From contig OX463835.1 in assembly GCA_949825045.1 (NCBI GenBank), positions 24,383,201 to 24,447,200 on the forward strand: a stretch of 64,000 nucleotides of DNA, read 5' to 3'. A model generated the notes under the pieces. The model was not told where the DNA came from and did no database searches. It saw only the letters and a program-made list of their open reading frames with translations. This document shows, piece after piece, positions 54,584 through 64,000 of this stretch; position 1 is the stretch's first letter, and every line of letters begins with the position of its first letter. The stretch is from Argyresthia goedartella. Lineage: Eukaryota > Arthropoda > Insecta > Lepidoptera > Argyresthiidae. Position numbers and translations under genes: made by a program.

Positions 54584-55831
54584 TTAATACCTTCGGTTTT
54601 TATTCTTAAATTGCTTCAACTTAACGTAAGCAACTTTTCGCAGAAACTGTATACCGTTTAGTTTATTTTTCTGGAGTTTCTTCAAGAGCAAGCAATACAC
54701 CTTATCGAACAAAATATTGGATTTTTTTCTATTGGTTGCTGGGTTTGAGAACATATTTTGAATTATTCTGTCATCATTAAACTTAGATTCTTGTCTGATT
54801 CTTTGTAAAAAGTCATATAATCCCGGTTGTTTACCCATTTTTCTGTTCAAACGTAAATGCCACCCTTCTACCAGGTTATTGGTGCGGTGTATGTCAGTAG
54901 CACACCTTAACGTCTTTGGCGTAATAAGTTGCAACCACTCTTTACGAAAGTATTTCGCAAACGCTCTCATATTCTGCGTATTTGGACTTATTTCTGGAAT
55001 ATTTTGCCAATTCTCTGTTATTAAATCCACTGGTAGTAATGGTAAATTGCTGATGAGTCTCAATACCTTCCTCGCATCACAATTTTTGTGTAATTTCAAC
55101 TTTCGAGCTTTTTTCCACACAGCCCTGGAAAAGTGGAAATGGCAGCCAGAAACAATCACATTAGGGAAAACATGACGCAATCGCATTTAAAATAGAGCAT
55201 GTCTATATTCAGTGCCTGTTTAATACATTGAAAAAATCGCGTGTAGGTTGTATTTCAAATAACTTTGTGACGTCCTGGATGCAAAAATCAATATTTTATC
55301 TGTTTCCCCGTCGCCATAAATCAAAAAGTTATCAGCTAGTACTTCAGGAACTTTAACTTTAGCTAATTCCCTTTGCTGTAAACTATCTACTTGAAGGATT
55401 TTTTTTCTCGCTCTGTACATATAATCTTTTATTTGTTTTACTGTTGGAACGTAGCTGATATATTCTGAAACTTCTTTTACTGGTGCGAACACTTTTTCAA
55501 TGATAGCATGAACTGGAGAATAGTCTTTACATACTGCTTCCTTGCATTCTTGCTTCACCAAAAAGATGTCGTTACTTTTCTCGTCACTGGAGCACAAGTG
55601 AACACTTTTTCTGACGATTTTGAATTCAGACGATGCGTAAACGAATTTTACAATTGGAGATTCCGACGAAAGCTTTAATGCTATTGTAGCACTGCAATAA
55701 CTTCGATGTACACATCGCCAAACGCTGGTCCCATTCTTGTTGACTCTACTGAGTTTGTTGTACCTGTATCCCTCATGAAGCAAAGTTGAGTTCCCTTTTT
55801 GATTAGTGGAAAAAAATATTTGTTCTTCCAT
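54584..55831 (-). pseudogene. MULE-1 transposase with catalytic core deleted
   Basis: ATG at 55831. A FLYWCH finger comes first (GYRYNKLSRVNKNGTSVWRC, then CSATIALKLSSE), then a middle region (VPTVKQIKDYMYRARKKIL) ending at a TAA at 55220. After about 30 bases and another stop, the same frame continues RHVFPNVIVSGCHFHFSRAV, the conserved GCxFHF/H motif after the third catalytic residue, then a helical C-terminus (NNLVEGWHLRLNRKMGKQP, YDFLQRIRQES). The segment between, which should hold WFADGTF-type and second Asp motifs, is missing, about 100 residues. Normal DNA-binding ends but no catalysis. Confidence 0.82.
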
Positions 55832-56269
55832 TTTTACACTAAAACCATAATATAATTATGATCAAGTGAAAGATGACAAACAAAATACGAGTATGACAAT
55901 TGATTCAAAAAGAGAATAATACTCGTATATCTGAAGTGGCCATGATTAAGTCTAAATACGCGAACAATACCTATTATTCAAATCGAAAGAGGTTGATAAT
56001 GATAAAATATCGTAGGTACCACATTTCAATGTTAGGATTGAATACATTTTTGCATGACTGCAAAATTGGAATTGTTATTCCCGCAATAGCAATAGCCCTT
56101 TATTTTAATAAGTAATTACCGCCGCCCATTACAGTCGTAATAACTAGTAACACCAGCAGATTTAATTACGAGTGCGTGCTTTACCAACCTTTAAGATTCA
56201 TGCGACGGTGTGCCTGTCTGTTAACCTCTAGACTCAAAGTGAAGTTGGGTCGTTGATGAGGTAATGGTA

Positions 56270-56491
56270 GGGGGGTTTTAGGACATTTTGCGTTTAGGGC
56301 GTTTCGCGATTGGGGCATATTGCGTTTATGGCGTTTCGCGATTGGGACATTTTGCGTTTGGGGCATTTTGCGTTTGGGGCATTTTGCGTTTGGGGCATTT
56401 TGCGTTTGGGGCATTTTGCGTTTGGGGCATTTTGCGATAGGGGCATTTTGCGATTAGAGCAATATGCGTTCGTAAAATAGGTCATTGTGCG
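56270..56491. repeat. MULE-1 right inverted terminal array
   Basis: About twelve copies of a 15-16-bp word; five to six perfect GGGGCATTTTGCGTTT copies in tandem at about 56355-56440. Inverse complement of the left array. Confidence 0.9.
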
Positions 56492-56939
56492 TCTGAAGCT
56501 ATCGCACATTGACTGTAAACTTGTTCATGAAAAAGCTGTGCGCAAGATGGGTGCCGCGGTTGCTCACCATTGCACAAAAGCAGCAAAACGTGAGGAAGTT
56601 TCGATGCAGTGTTTGGAGAAATTTCAACGCAATAAATCTCACTTTTTACGACGATTCACCACGATAGACGAAACATGGGTCCACCACTTCACGCCTGAGA
56701 CGAAAAAGCAGTCGAAGCAATGGACTGAAAAGGAAGAACCGGCTCCAAAGAAGGCAGTCAGTTTCATCTGCTGGCAAGATCATGTCGTCATTATTTTGGG
56801 ATGCGCATGGGATAATGTTTATTGATTATCTTCAAAAAGGCGTAACCATCAACGGTGAGTACTACGTAAAACTATTGCAGCTAACTAAGAAATTAAGAAT
56901 AAGCGAAAAAGAAAGTGTTGTTTCACCGGTTCACGAGTC
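56492..56939 (+). pseudogene. Mariner transposase, central piece
   Basis: Resumes with SEAIAH and KKLCARW-type residues (frameshifted near 56560), then EEVSMQCLEKFQRNKSHFLR, first catalytic Asp in TTIDETWVHHFTPETKK, QSKQWTEKEEPAPKKA, a frame change near 56780, second Asp in SSLFWDAHGIMFIDYLQKG, TINGEYYVKLLQLTKKLR. A short deletion then removes the FHQDNAP residues, and the piece ends PVHES where LINE J entered (GAGTC duplication 56935-56939). Confidence 0.87.
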
Positions 56940-57220
56940 TTTTATTTTATTTTATTGCGAAAAACAAACAATTGTACAATAGATAGTACTAGATTATCGA
57001 AGTAGCATTAAGTAAAATTAGGTAATTGTACAACCAACACCGTTTTCCACAGATAAATCACACAAAATTAAACAATTAAGATACTGTTTTCACAAAAACA
57101 AATAAATGTAACTAGGTATGGGTACTATAAACATTATCTTAACTAGTAATAATAATAATATGGAATGTATAATTTTATTATAAAATAGGTACATCCTTCA
57201 ATTTTATTTGAGTATATAAG
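56940..57220 (-). other. LINE J 3' UTR
   Basis: AT-rich 280 bp after the ORF2 stop, ending in an A-rich tail beside the GAGTC target site. Confidence 0.7.
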
Positions 57221-60135
57221 CTAAACCACTAAACTATCTTTATTATAAATTATGTTCAATATTGCCATTTTGTATCTACCAGGAGACAAAGAAAATATGT
57301 CAACACCGAAGAAAAACTCGTTGTAAGAGTGCAGTAGTCTATACAATGGGGCTCCCTTGCCTGCATTTGTTCTGCATAGTTTGGTCACAAACAATCGATG
57401 AGGATATGTGTCTCTGATACACTGAGAAGCACTAGGTATTCTATAGCATATATTGTTGGTGATATAAGAACAATCAAATTTATTGTGTGTTATATTGTAT
57501 AGAAGCATAGAGTCCAAAAACAGTCGACGATCTTTCAAAGAAAGTAAAGAGTACTTGGTAAGCGAGTTGTGATAAGAAATTCTAGAATGAAGACATCTAT
57601 AATTTACAGAACGAATGAACTTACACTGCACCGATTCAATACATTCACTATACTTATCATAATAGGGGTTCCAGATGGGCGTAGTATATTCTAATTGAGA
57701 CCTAATTAAGGATTTAAATAGACTATGAGGTATGAGGCTGAGCGTTTAAAGTTATTGCATGTGCGCATTACAAAACCATATATGGTTTTGTAATGCGATA
57801 TATGTAATCAATAAAGCCTTCCAGTTATAACTGGAAGGCTTTATTGATAATACTGTTTATGTGTGCATCCAGATTAAGTTTAGCGTCCAAAATTATGCCG
57901 AGATCTTTTATATCTGAAACCTTATCAAGTGGAATGTTAAGTAAGCTGTAAGTATATTTTACTATATTGTTTTTTTTTGTAAAGGTTATAGTTTTACATT
58001 TAGGTATGCTTAGCTGCAATCTGTTTTCAGTACAATAAGTAGAAAAACGGTCAAGATCTTGTTGAATCAATAGTGAGTCCAGTTCTGTATAAACCCTTCG
58101 GTACATTTTGAGGTCGTCAGCGTATAAAAGATAGTTGCAGTTTTAAAACATTTGTATATATCATGTATAAACAAAATGAAGAGAAGTGGGCCAAAAATGG
58201 ACCCCTGGGGCACTCCAGATGAGACGGTGATAGCAGAGGAAGAAGTGAAAGCATTTATAACTATTTTTTGTGTTCTATTGGTGACATAAGAATGGAACCA
58301 GCGCAGTAAATTGCCTCGAATGCCGTTATAGGCAATCTTTCGCATAAGCAAAACATGGTCCACCTTGTCAAAAGCCTTGCGGATGTCTGTATACACTGCG
58401 TCTACTTGAACTCGGTTATCCATACTTTCAAACAAAAAGTTAGTATTTACAATAAGATTGCTTATAGTTGACCTTTGCTTATGTTGCTCAGGTATGATGA
58501 CAGGATATAAAGTTGGATAAATAGCGTCATGGACAAGCATTTCGAGTAACTTTGACAAGGTGGACAACAATTAAATAGGACGGTAGTTTTCCACATTCCA
58601 ACGGGTACTACGTTAGCTGTTTCCAAATTCGAGGTAGGATCCCTTCGTGAATACATATAATGTATGATGGTCAACGGATAAGCGATGACATCAGCAGTAT
58701 GTTTAAGGAAGAATGGTGGAATACCGTCAGGGCCAGAGGACTTGGTCACGTCAAGGGATTTAAAAGCTTTAATAATTTTGTCTTCGGAAAAGGTTAAATC
58801 GGAAATAATATCATTACTTGAATTATCAAGCGGAAAGGTCATGTCGCATATCTGACTGTGTTACTCGTTTCGTATACGGAAAAAAAATATTGTAAAAACA
58901 AATCACATACAGGCTTATCGGTGCTTTTGTCTAGAAAAGTTACTGTGTTAGGGATACCACATTTGCCTTTGCGACTTTTTACATAAGACCAAAAAAGTCT
59001 AATATCATTTTGCAGTCCATCTTCTATAGAATTTATATATTTATCAAAACAAGCCTCACTGTTTTTTTTTAAACGGCTACGATACAGAGAAAACGTTCGT
59101 AGTCTGACGGATTATTATAAGTTTTCCACTTTATCCACGCCTTGTTTTTATTTTTAAATAGATGAATAAGTGGACGGTTAAACCAAATGGGGAATTCGAC
59201 CGATTTGAACGGCCGGCAAGGTACACGCTCTTTTATTTTTTTGTATAAATGTTCATAAAAAAAATTACGGTTGTATCTATAGATGAGTCACTTAAAACTT
59301 TGCGCCAATCAATGGACCCTAGGTCATTATTGATTGTCGCTAAATTCGCTTCGACAAACCTATGTCGGGGGGCTGTGTGACTTGCCATAGGCTTACTGCA
59401 CAAGTTGATTGGGACAAGCAAGTGGAGGGGCGGGTGCTGCGCGTCAGGCGGCACGAGCGCGCTGAGCGGGGGCTCACAGGATTGAATATGTCAGTTACTG
59501 CAGAATAAGTCTAGTGTACGTTCATTGATGTTTTTTAAATAATTGTGTTGCAAGATATTCGTGAATGATACAAAATTCAACCAGAGTCTGTCTATGAGTC
59601 CACTGTCTGCAATCGTGAATGCAATCCATCCAGTTCCCAGTTGATCGTGGGCAAGTTAAAATCTCCTACAATATAAAATAGATCCACGTCAGACGACATA
59701 ATTGTGTACTGCAAATGTTCAAATAATACGTTATAAGTGTCATAGATTTGTTTAGGCGGAATTTAAATTGCACACATGATGTTTGTTTTGTTTATTGGAG
59801 GGAAGTTCAATGGTAACATAGTCGATGTTAGGGGACAGAGGGGCATCAGTTGCGGGCGGCGGCCTCAGCGGACAGCGGGCAACTTGAAGGCCGCGCCTAA
59901 CCGCCACCAGTATCCCGCCACCGTCCTTTTTACCTGTAGCTACACGGTTCCTATCGCAACGGAACACCATGTACCAACTGTCAATAAATAAATTATCCGT
60001 TATGGTAGGTATTAACCATGTCTCCGTCAAGACAATTATATCGTAACATTCAGACAAAATATTCATGTACAGTGTGTTTAATTTGGTTCTGAGACCTTGA
60101 CAGTTTTGATAATAAATAGAAATTGTTTCATCCAT
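57221..60135 (-). pseudogene. LINE J ORF2: endonuclease and RT, many breaks
   Basis: Start MDETISIYYQNCQGLRTKLN at 60135; endonuclease motifs DIIVLTETWLIPTITDNLF and KDGGGILVAVRRGLQVA. The rest of that domain (59750-59460) and the linker (59460-58850) are broken into several frames (HKHRFVEANLATINND region). RT: SSGPDGIPPFFLKHTADVI, MLSTLSKLLEMLVHDAI, AVYTDIRKAFDKVDHVLLM, SSGVPQGSIFGPLLFILFIH, with the YADD site at a break near 58110 and LKMYRRVYTELDSLLIQQDL after it; C-terminus 57631-57221 (CKFIRSVNYRCLHSRI). A double palindrome interrupts the codons after NKAFQL. Same clade as LINE A by layout and motifs. Confidence 0.85.
57764..57848. repeat. Two adjacent perfect palindromes inside the LINE J RT gene
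   Basis: 57764-57797 is a perfect 34-bp palindrome (half: CGCATTACAAAACCATA). After nine bases (57798-57806), 57807-57848 is a perfect 42-bp palindrome (half begins ATCAATAAAGCCTTCCAG). The outer halves are the two flanks of the expected codons NKAFQL/LGFVMR; the inner halves and the nine bases are extra. Confidence 0.95.
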
Positions 60136-60334
60136 TGGAACTCACCCTAGCGTAAACAAGTGATTCCTGAGTAAGATAACAAATTAGCGTCAAGAGTTGT
60201 TTATAATTATTAAGTATAGTAATGGCCAAGCTGAATAATGAGATTGAGGAAATAATAATTTTTAGCTGTAATTGCTTAAAGTGAGATTTAGGTTTGACTG
60301 ATGCATGCAGATTTGGTAGTTGGTCAGAGTAAGC

Positions 60335-60800
60335 ACAAGCAGACATAAAAATAATAATTTATATTTGATATTTTGATGAGATTTGACAATTTTAAGCCAG
60401 TTAGGTAATAGTACTTTGTAAAGACAGGCACACATTATAATAATTATTTTATATTTTTTAGTTTTATCAAAATAAGGTAATTGTACAGAGTAAGCAGAGG
60501 CACACTTCTTGTTTATTATTTTATATTTGATAGTTTTAAGCCAGTTAGATGATTGTATAGTGTAAACATAGGCACACATTTTAATAATTATTTTGTATTT
60601 TTTAGTTTTATGAGAAATAGACAATTGTACACAGTAAGCAGAGGCACACTTCTTAGTTATTATTTTGTATTTGATAGTTTTTTGGAGATTACTTATTAGT
60701 GCAATGTAAGCACCGGCACACATTATAATAATTGTTTTATATTTGATAGCCATATTAACATTAGGTGGCTGATCGGAGAAAGCATAGGCACATATTACAA
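60335..60800 (-). repeat. 72-bp minisatellite, about six to seven copies
   Basis: Units begin AGGCACAC (plus strand): 60426-60497, 60498-60569, 60570-60641, 60642-60713, 60714-60785, with partial units on both sides. Odd and even units alternate (ACATTATAATAATT against ACTTCTTGTTTATT), giving a 144-bp higher order. Because 72 is a multiple of 3, the minus strand has an open frame of 206 codons (60882-60262) repeating a 24-residue phrase with KTxKYKII and CASAY. Confidence 0.9.
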
Positions 60801-60898
60801 TAGTTAAGTGAATTAGGTAGATATTATTTGACCAGTGTATAGGACATGTATAGAACCGGTACAGCGGTTTCGAGTAAAGCATACATATTATATATACC

Positions 60899-61684
60899 TA
60901 GTCGGTCCATAAGTTCTGTCACAAATATTTTGCCGCATAGTAAATAATACCAAGTTTTTATTTTATTTAATACTATATATGGTTTGATAGCTCATTAAAT
61001 ACTGATAAATTAGAACGATTAATGGATTTAAATGCTTAAAGCCTTATTACACAAATGCTAGTTTCTTCAGAGATTTTGCACTTTTTTACCCAATCAAAAA
61101 TACGGACGTGATTCACTTTATCTTTTTTCCATGACTCTTAAAACCTTTCAAACTTACGTGAGATTTTAGTCAGAACCCTCCCTGAACCCGTTACCTTCAT
61201 TTTGAAGCAAAAGATAACTAAGTCTGGGTAAAACTAATTTTCATATTCACATTTTACGTAGTGTACTTGTTGCCCACACGATCATTTTTATACGTTTTTC
61301 TGAAAACGTAAAAAATACGTAAAGTTCTCTTTGGGAGCATTTGGAACTGAAAGCTAACAGAAAATCAAATGCTAGTTGTTAAGCATGGTCTAAAATCGAG
61401 GTTTCAGAATAAATAAAAAAAAAACTTGTTGGTTATCTGGAACACTGTTTTTTTATTAAATTTGTGGTAAGTGGTATTTTTGTCAGTTGCGGCGTGTTTT
61501 GGGTTCGCGATTGTCTCAAGTTATAAGGTTTTTTGTCATATTGCGATAATCGTACAAAATGTATTGTATTGCAATTTGATTCGTATAAAAAAAGCTTTTT
61601 AATCATGTATAATACGAATAAGAAAAAGTTTATTGCTGAGTTTTATCTATCAAAAACCTTGTGACAGAACTTAAGGACCGACTA
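60899..61684. mobile_element. Mariner/Tc1-type MITE inside LINE J
   Basis: GTCGGTCC at 60901 and GGACCGAC ending at 61682 are bounded by TA on each side. The terminal inverted repeat is about 28 bp (GTCGGTCCATAAGTTCTGTC against GTCGGTCCTTAAGTTCTGTC). No transposase codons recognised inside the 782 bp. The mariner at 63195 has a related end (TTAGTTCTGGGACCGAC). Confidence 0.85.
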
Positions 61685-61716
61685 TGTAGATAGACGAAAA
61701 GGCACAAATAATTAAA

Positions 61717-62682
61717 TCATACGGGGTTTGAGTTTATTGAGGTCCTTCTCACATCGAACAGAGAGTGCTGGGGTGGTGTCGGCCGCACGCACGAGCACGG
61801 TGCCGTGCTTGACCCACACGTAACGGTATCATACAACATACACTTTTTGCTGCGAACCAGGTATGTTTAGACACTCATATGTGAGTTTTCCCTTGGCTTT
61901 ACGAGCGGCAGTAACAAAGTTGTCCTTCAGCTCCCGGGAGGCCAGCTTGACGATAACATTCTTCGGCTGCGTACTTTTTGGGTTCGCTTGTGGAACTCTA
62001 TGTACCGACACCACATCATGGGGAGCCAGCGGATGACTAATGTTATCACCTAATGTCTTGACGATAGAGAGTAGGTTTTCTCCTCACTTTTCCGGGAGGT
62101 TACTGATTTCGACATTGTTTTGACGTGCCTGCTGCTCCATATTATCTATTTTACGCTCTAGCTGAGAGATGCGGGAGTTTAGAAGCTCAATCTGGTCGAG
62201 TTTGTGTTCCATGGCGCTCACCTTCTTACACATTTCATCGGTTTTCTTGTGTAAATAGTTGTATTGGCCGCTCATGAAAGATATAGCGCTTTTAACTTCT
62301 TCAAACTCATCCAACATTTTCGTAATCATGCTTGGAGAACCAGCCATCCAACTTGCGCATCATACTTTCTTGGAATGCTTGGAAGCTGCTACGAAGAGTC
62401 TCCGTGTCACCAGTACTGTTGAGGGAAGCGGGCTCTTCCAGGGCGGACAGCTCGTCGCGCGACATGTCCATGTTGGCGCACAGGCGTGTCGTCGCCGCGC
62501 TTCTTCGTGTTTATTTTCCCGCTACACTGGGGACATTGCCACAGGCGGCGAAGATTAAGTAGGTTTGCCTGGTAATATGCTGGTGCCATACCCACCCATT
62601 GGAAGTGGAGACATGCATTACAGGCAACGCATCGAAGTAGCTCCGATTCGCCGATTTGGTCATTGCATGCCGCGCACTCCAT
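61717..62682 (-). pseudogene. LINE J ORF1: PHD finger, coiled coil, C-terminal RNA-binding domain
   Basis: ATG 62682 opens MECAACNDQIGESELLRCVA, CNACLHFQWVGM and WQCPQCSGK, a Cys4-His-Cys3 PHD finger. After frame breaks, 62347-62084 gives a coiled coil (HKLDQIELLNSRISQLERKI; NNVEISNLPEK). Then 62014-61829 gives VIVKLASRELKDNFVTAARK, GKLTYECLNIPGSQQKVYV. A last piece reads YVWVKHGTVLVRAADTTPAL and KDLNKLKPRMI, stop near 61717. The domain order agrees with LINE I ORF1. Confidence 0.83.
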
Positions 62683-62916
62683 CCTTATCAATATCCGCTT
62701 ATATGTTGCTATGTTCCGTAGTGTGCGCAAGCAGGCGGGTACCCGTGCGAGAGGGACGGGCGATCGCAAAAGACGCTTCACTTGGCCTTGACCGCGAAAT
62801 CCGCGAGTGCGCAATTAGCAGTTAACGACACTTTCGAATATGTTTGGGCTATTTAGCAACTAATCACTTAAGAAATCGTTATAAAAACACTGCAATCCAG
62901 GCAATTACACCATTAG
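62683..62916 (-). other. LINE J 5' UTR
   Basis: Noncoding DNA between the mariner junction (GAGTC at 62917) and the ORF1 ATG. GC-richer near 62700-62800. An internal promoter is expected here. Confidence 0.6.
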
Positions 62917-63250
62917 GAGTCCACTATTGCAATGGCAAAAATTAATGAGTTGAAGTTTGAAATGCTTCACCATGCACCTTATTCGCCAGATCTCCGTCCC
63001 TCTGATTATTTTCTGTTCCCAAACTTGAAGAAGTGGCTCGGCGGGAAAACATTTGCCAATAATGAAGAGGTTGAGTCTGCTGTTGATGGCTATTTTGCGG
63101 AGCTTGACACAGATCACTATAAAAAGGGTATCGAAATTTTCGAACATCGCTGGGAAAAGTGTATTACGTTAAAAGGAGGCTATATTGAGAAATAAATAGG
63201 TTTTGTTCGAATTATTTTGTGTTATCTTTGTAAGGTCGCTTAGTTCTGGG
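62917..63250 (+). pseudogene. Mariner transposase, C-terminal piece, and terminal repeat
   Basis: After LINE J the plus strand reads ESTIAMAKINELKFEMLHHA, third catalytic Asp in PYSPDLRPSDYFLFPNLKKW, LGGKTFANNEEVESAVDGYF, ELDTDHYKKGIEIFEHRWEK and CITLKGGYIEK with stop at 63193-63195. The mariner end follows (AAGGTCGCTTAGTTCTGGG, ACCGACC) to about 63250. Together with 53896-54089 and 56492-56939 this is one D,D34D-type mariner gene spread over 9.3 kb. Confidence 0.88.
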
Positions 63251-63254
63251 ACCG

Positions 63255-63950
63255 ACCGCCCTCGTTCATTCAATCCACTCGTTGACTTTTTCTTAGATGT
63301 ATTATTTTCGTCCACTCTTGTCTCCGATGACGCCTCCCAAAAACCGACGCGAATGTAGTTTTCGCTCCAAGGTTTCCAAATAGTCTGTTAGCTACTTTGG
63401 TTGATTTATTTTTGTCTATGATATAACTTTTTGAAAGTTCTAGGAAATAACCGTATTTTGGACTTAGTCTCATCAGTTTTTCTAGCCATCTTTTTACGTT
63501 ATTTAGTTTACCAAAACAGGCGGAATCATCAGCATACCAGTTTTGTATATTTTCCAGGGTCGTTGCAGCTTTGGATTAGGGGTAGAATTTAGCATTGCTA
63601 ATGGATCACCTGTGTTGTTCTTTTCTAGCTTAAGTTGAAATCGTTTGAGCCTGATAGGCAACATACTTCGTAACCTCTATATTGTGTTGAAAAGAAATAT
63701 TGCACAGCTTGGCCAGTAGATTCTAGCATTCCAGAGAGCGACTGGGCGATTCAGTGGGTTGAAGGCATTCGCGGCATCTATTAGGAGGAGGCCTTAATCA
63801 TCTTCACCTTCATCAAAACCTTCATTTGGTCATGGCATGAATGATGATGAAGCTCTTATGCAGCCCCAATCGACAATTTCACAACTGAGTTTTCTAGTTA
63901 GTGCTGCGATTGATTTTCTCAGTTCTGAGCTGTGGTACTCAAAGCGTACG
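63255..63950 (-). pseudogene. Retroelement RT fragment (element L), right part
   Basis: The minus strand, through several frames, reads SSDFVRFEYHSSELRKSIAA, then [47 protein letters not shown] and YGYFLELSKSYIIDKNK. DAANAFN and YADD are the RT metal-binding motifs. It is heavily frameshifted. Same family and order as 53519-53895. Confidence 0.65.
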
Positions 63951-63977
63951 AAATCACTTCTAGTTAGAAGTGATTTC
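63950..63977. repeat. 28-bp hairpin palindrome
   Basis: GAAATCACTTCTA and TAGAAGTGATTTC (13 bp each) around GT, in the RT fragment of element L. Confidence 0.92.
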
Positions 63978-64000
63978 TATTGTTCTAAGTCGGTGCCGCT

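Larger units (their letters stand above)
54090..56491 (-). mobile_element. MULE-1: FLYWCH Mutator-like element inserted in mariner
   Basis: Terminal inverted regions (54090-54262 and 56270-56491) begin with CGCATATTGTCC / CGCACAATGACC. They consist of many copies of a 16-bp word (GGGGCATTTTGCGTTT on the right, its complement on the left). The minus-strand transposase pseudogene lies between. The flanks are the two halves of a mariner gene. No clear 9-bp duplication was found; TCAGA/TCTGA at the junctions could belong to element or target. Confidence 0.82.
56940..62916 (-). mobile_element. LINE J: full-length jockey-type LINE inserted in mariner
   Basis: 5-bp target duplication GAGTC at 56935-56939 and 62917-62921, in mariner codons for ES. 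The 3' end is at 56940 (CAATAAAATAAAATAAAA on the minus strand), the 5' end at 62916. Order on the minus strand: 5' UTR, ORF1 (62682-61717), spacer with a MITE (60901-61682) and a 72-bp minisatellite (60335-60800), ORF2 (60135-57221), 3' UTR. About 5.98 kb with the MITE. Confidence 0.88.

Noticed and set aside
60262..60882. 206-codon ORF as a protein gene
   Set aside because: The open frame follows from the 72-bp repeat unit length; no start context or family match.
62860..62916. Mariner codons KKxLxH just left of 62917
   Set aside because: A weak resemblance only; the GAGTC duplication shows this is the LINE J 5' end.

Overview
The window is eukaryotic, AT-rich repeat DNA, almost certainly from an insect and most likely a moth or butterfly (inference). 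The reasons are several jockey/CR1-type LINE families whose ORF1 carries a PHD finger and a coiled coil, simple-repeat LINE 3' tails, tRNA-derived SINE pieces with lepidopteran-style tails, mariner, FLYWCH-type Mutator-like elements, and Ty3/gypsy and BEL/Pao retrotransposons. There is no operon, CRISPR array, rRNA gene or confident tRNA gene. Nearly every long reading frame belongs to a mobile element. The only plausible host-type gene is a C2H2 zinc-finger locus at 31.7-35.4 kb.

Layout. 1-3.2 kb and 14.8-18.0 kb are arms of a large inverted repeat; each holds LINE A inserted in LINE B. Between them lie a nearly complete gypsy element (3309-9758) inserted in LINE B, and a two-ORF I-type LINE (LINE C, about 10.19-14.77 kb) fused in frame to LINE B. 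20.3-25.8 kb holds LINE E with an inverted copy of its 5' part, on either side of a head-to-head LINE F fragment. 26.3-31.2 kb is a small LTR element with 250-bp LTRs that differ at one base; its gag is split by LINE G (5-bp target duplication TGAAT). A SINE precedes the zinc-finger locus. 36.4-42.7 kb shows splice-flanked exon remnants suggesting an old PIF/Harbinger element (Myb/SANT-like gene against a convergent minus-strand gene) carrying a broken BEL/Pao element. 43.2-50.4 kb is LINE H, missing its RT core and interrupted by LINE I.

52.2-64 kb is the richest stretch. A 778-bp Mutator-like foldback element with a perfect 9-bp target duplication carries a relic FLYWCH finger. Next to it is a layered nest: an old retroelement RT, split by a mariner, which is in turn split by a second FLYWCH/MULE element with word-array inverted repeats and by a full-length LINE (LINE J). 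LINE J contains a mariner-type MITE, a 72-bp minisatellite and a double palindromic insertion in its RT gene.

The genes do not form one pathway; they record successive insertions. Relative ages can be read: the LTR-2 element is very recent (1 difference in 250 bp), gypsy is young (about 11 substitutions in 794 bp), and most LINE and DNA-transposon genes are broken. Recurrent snap-back palindromes at three broken loci are the most unusual signal.
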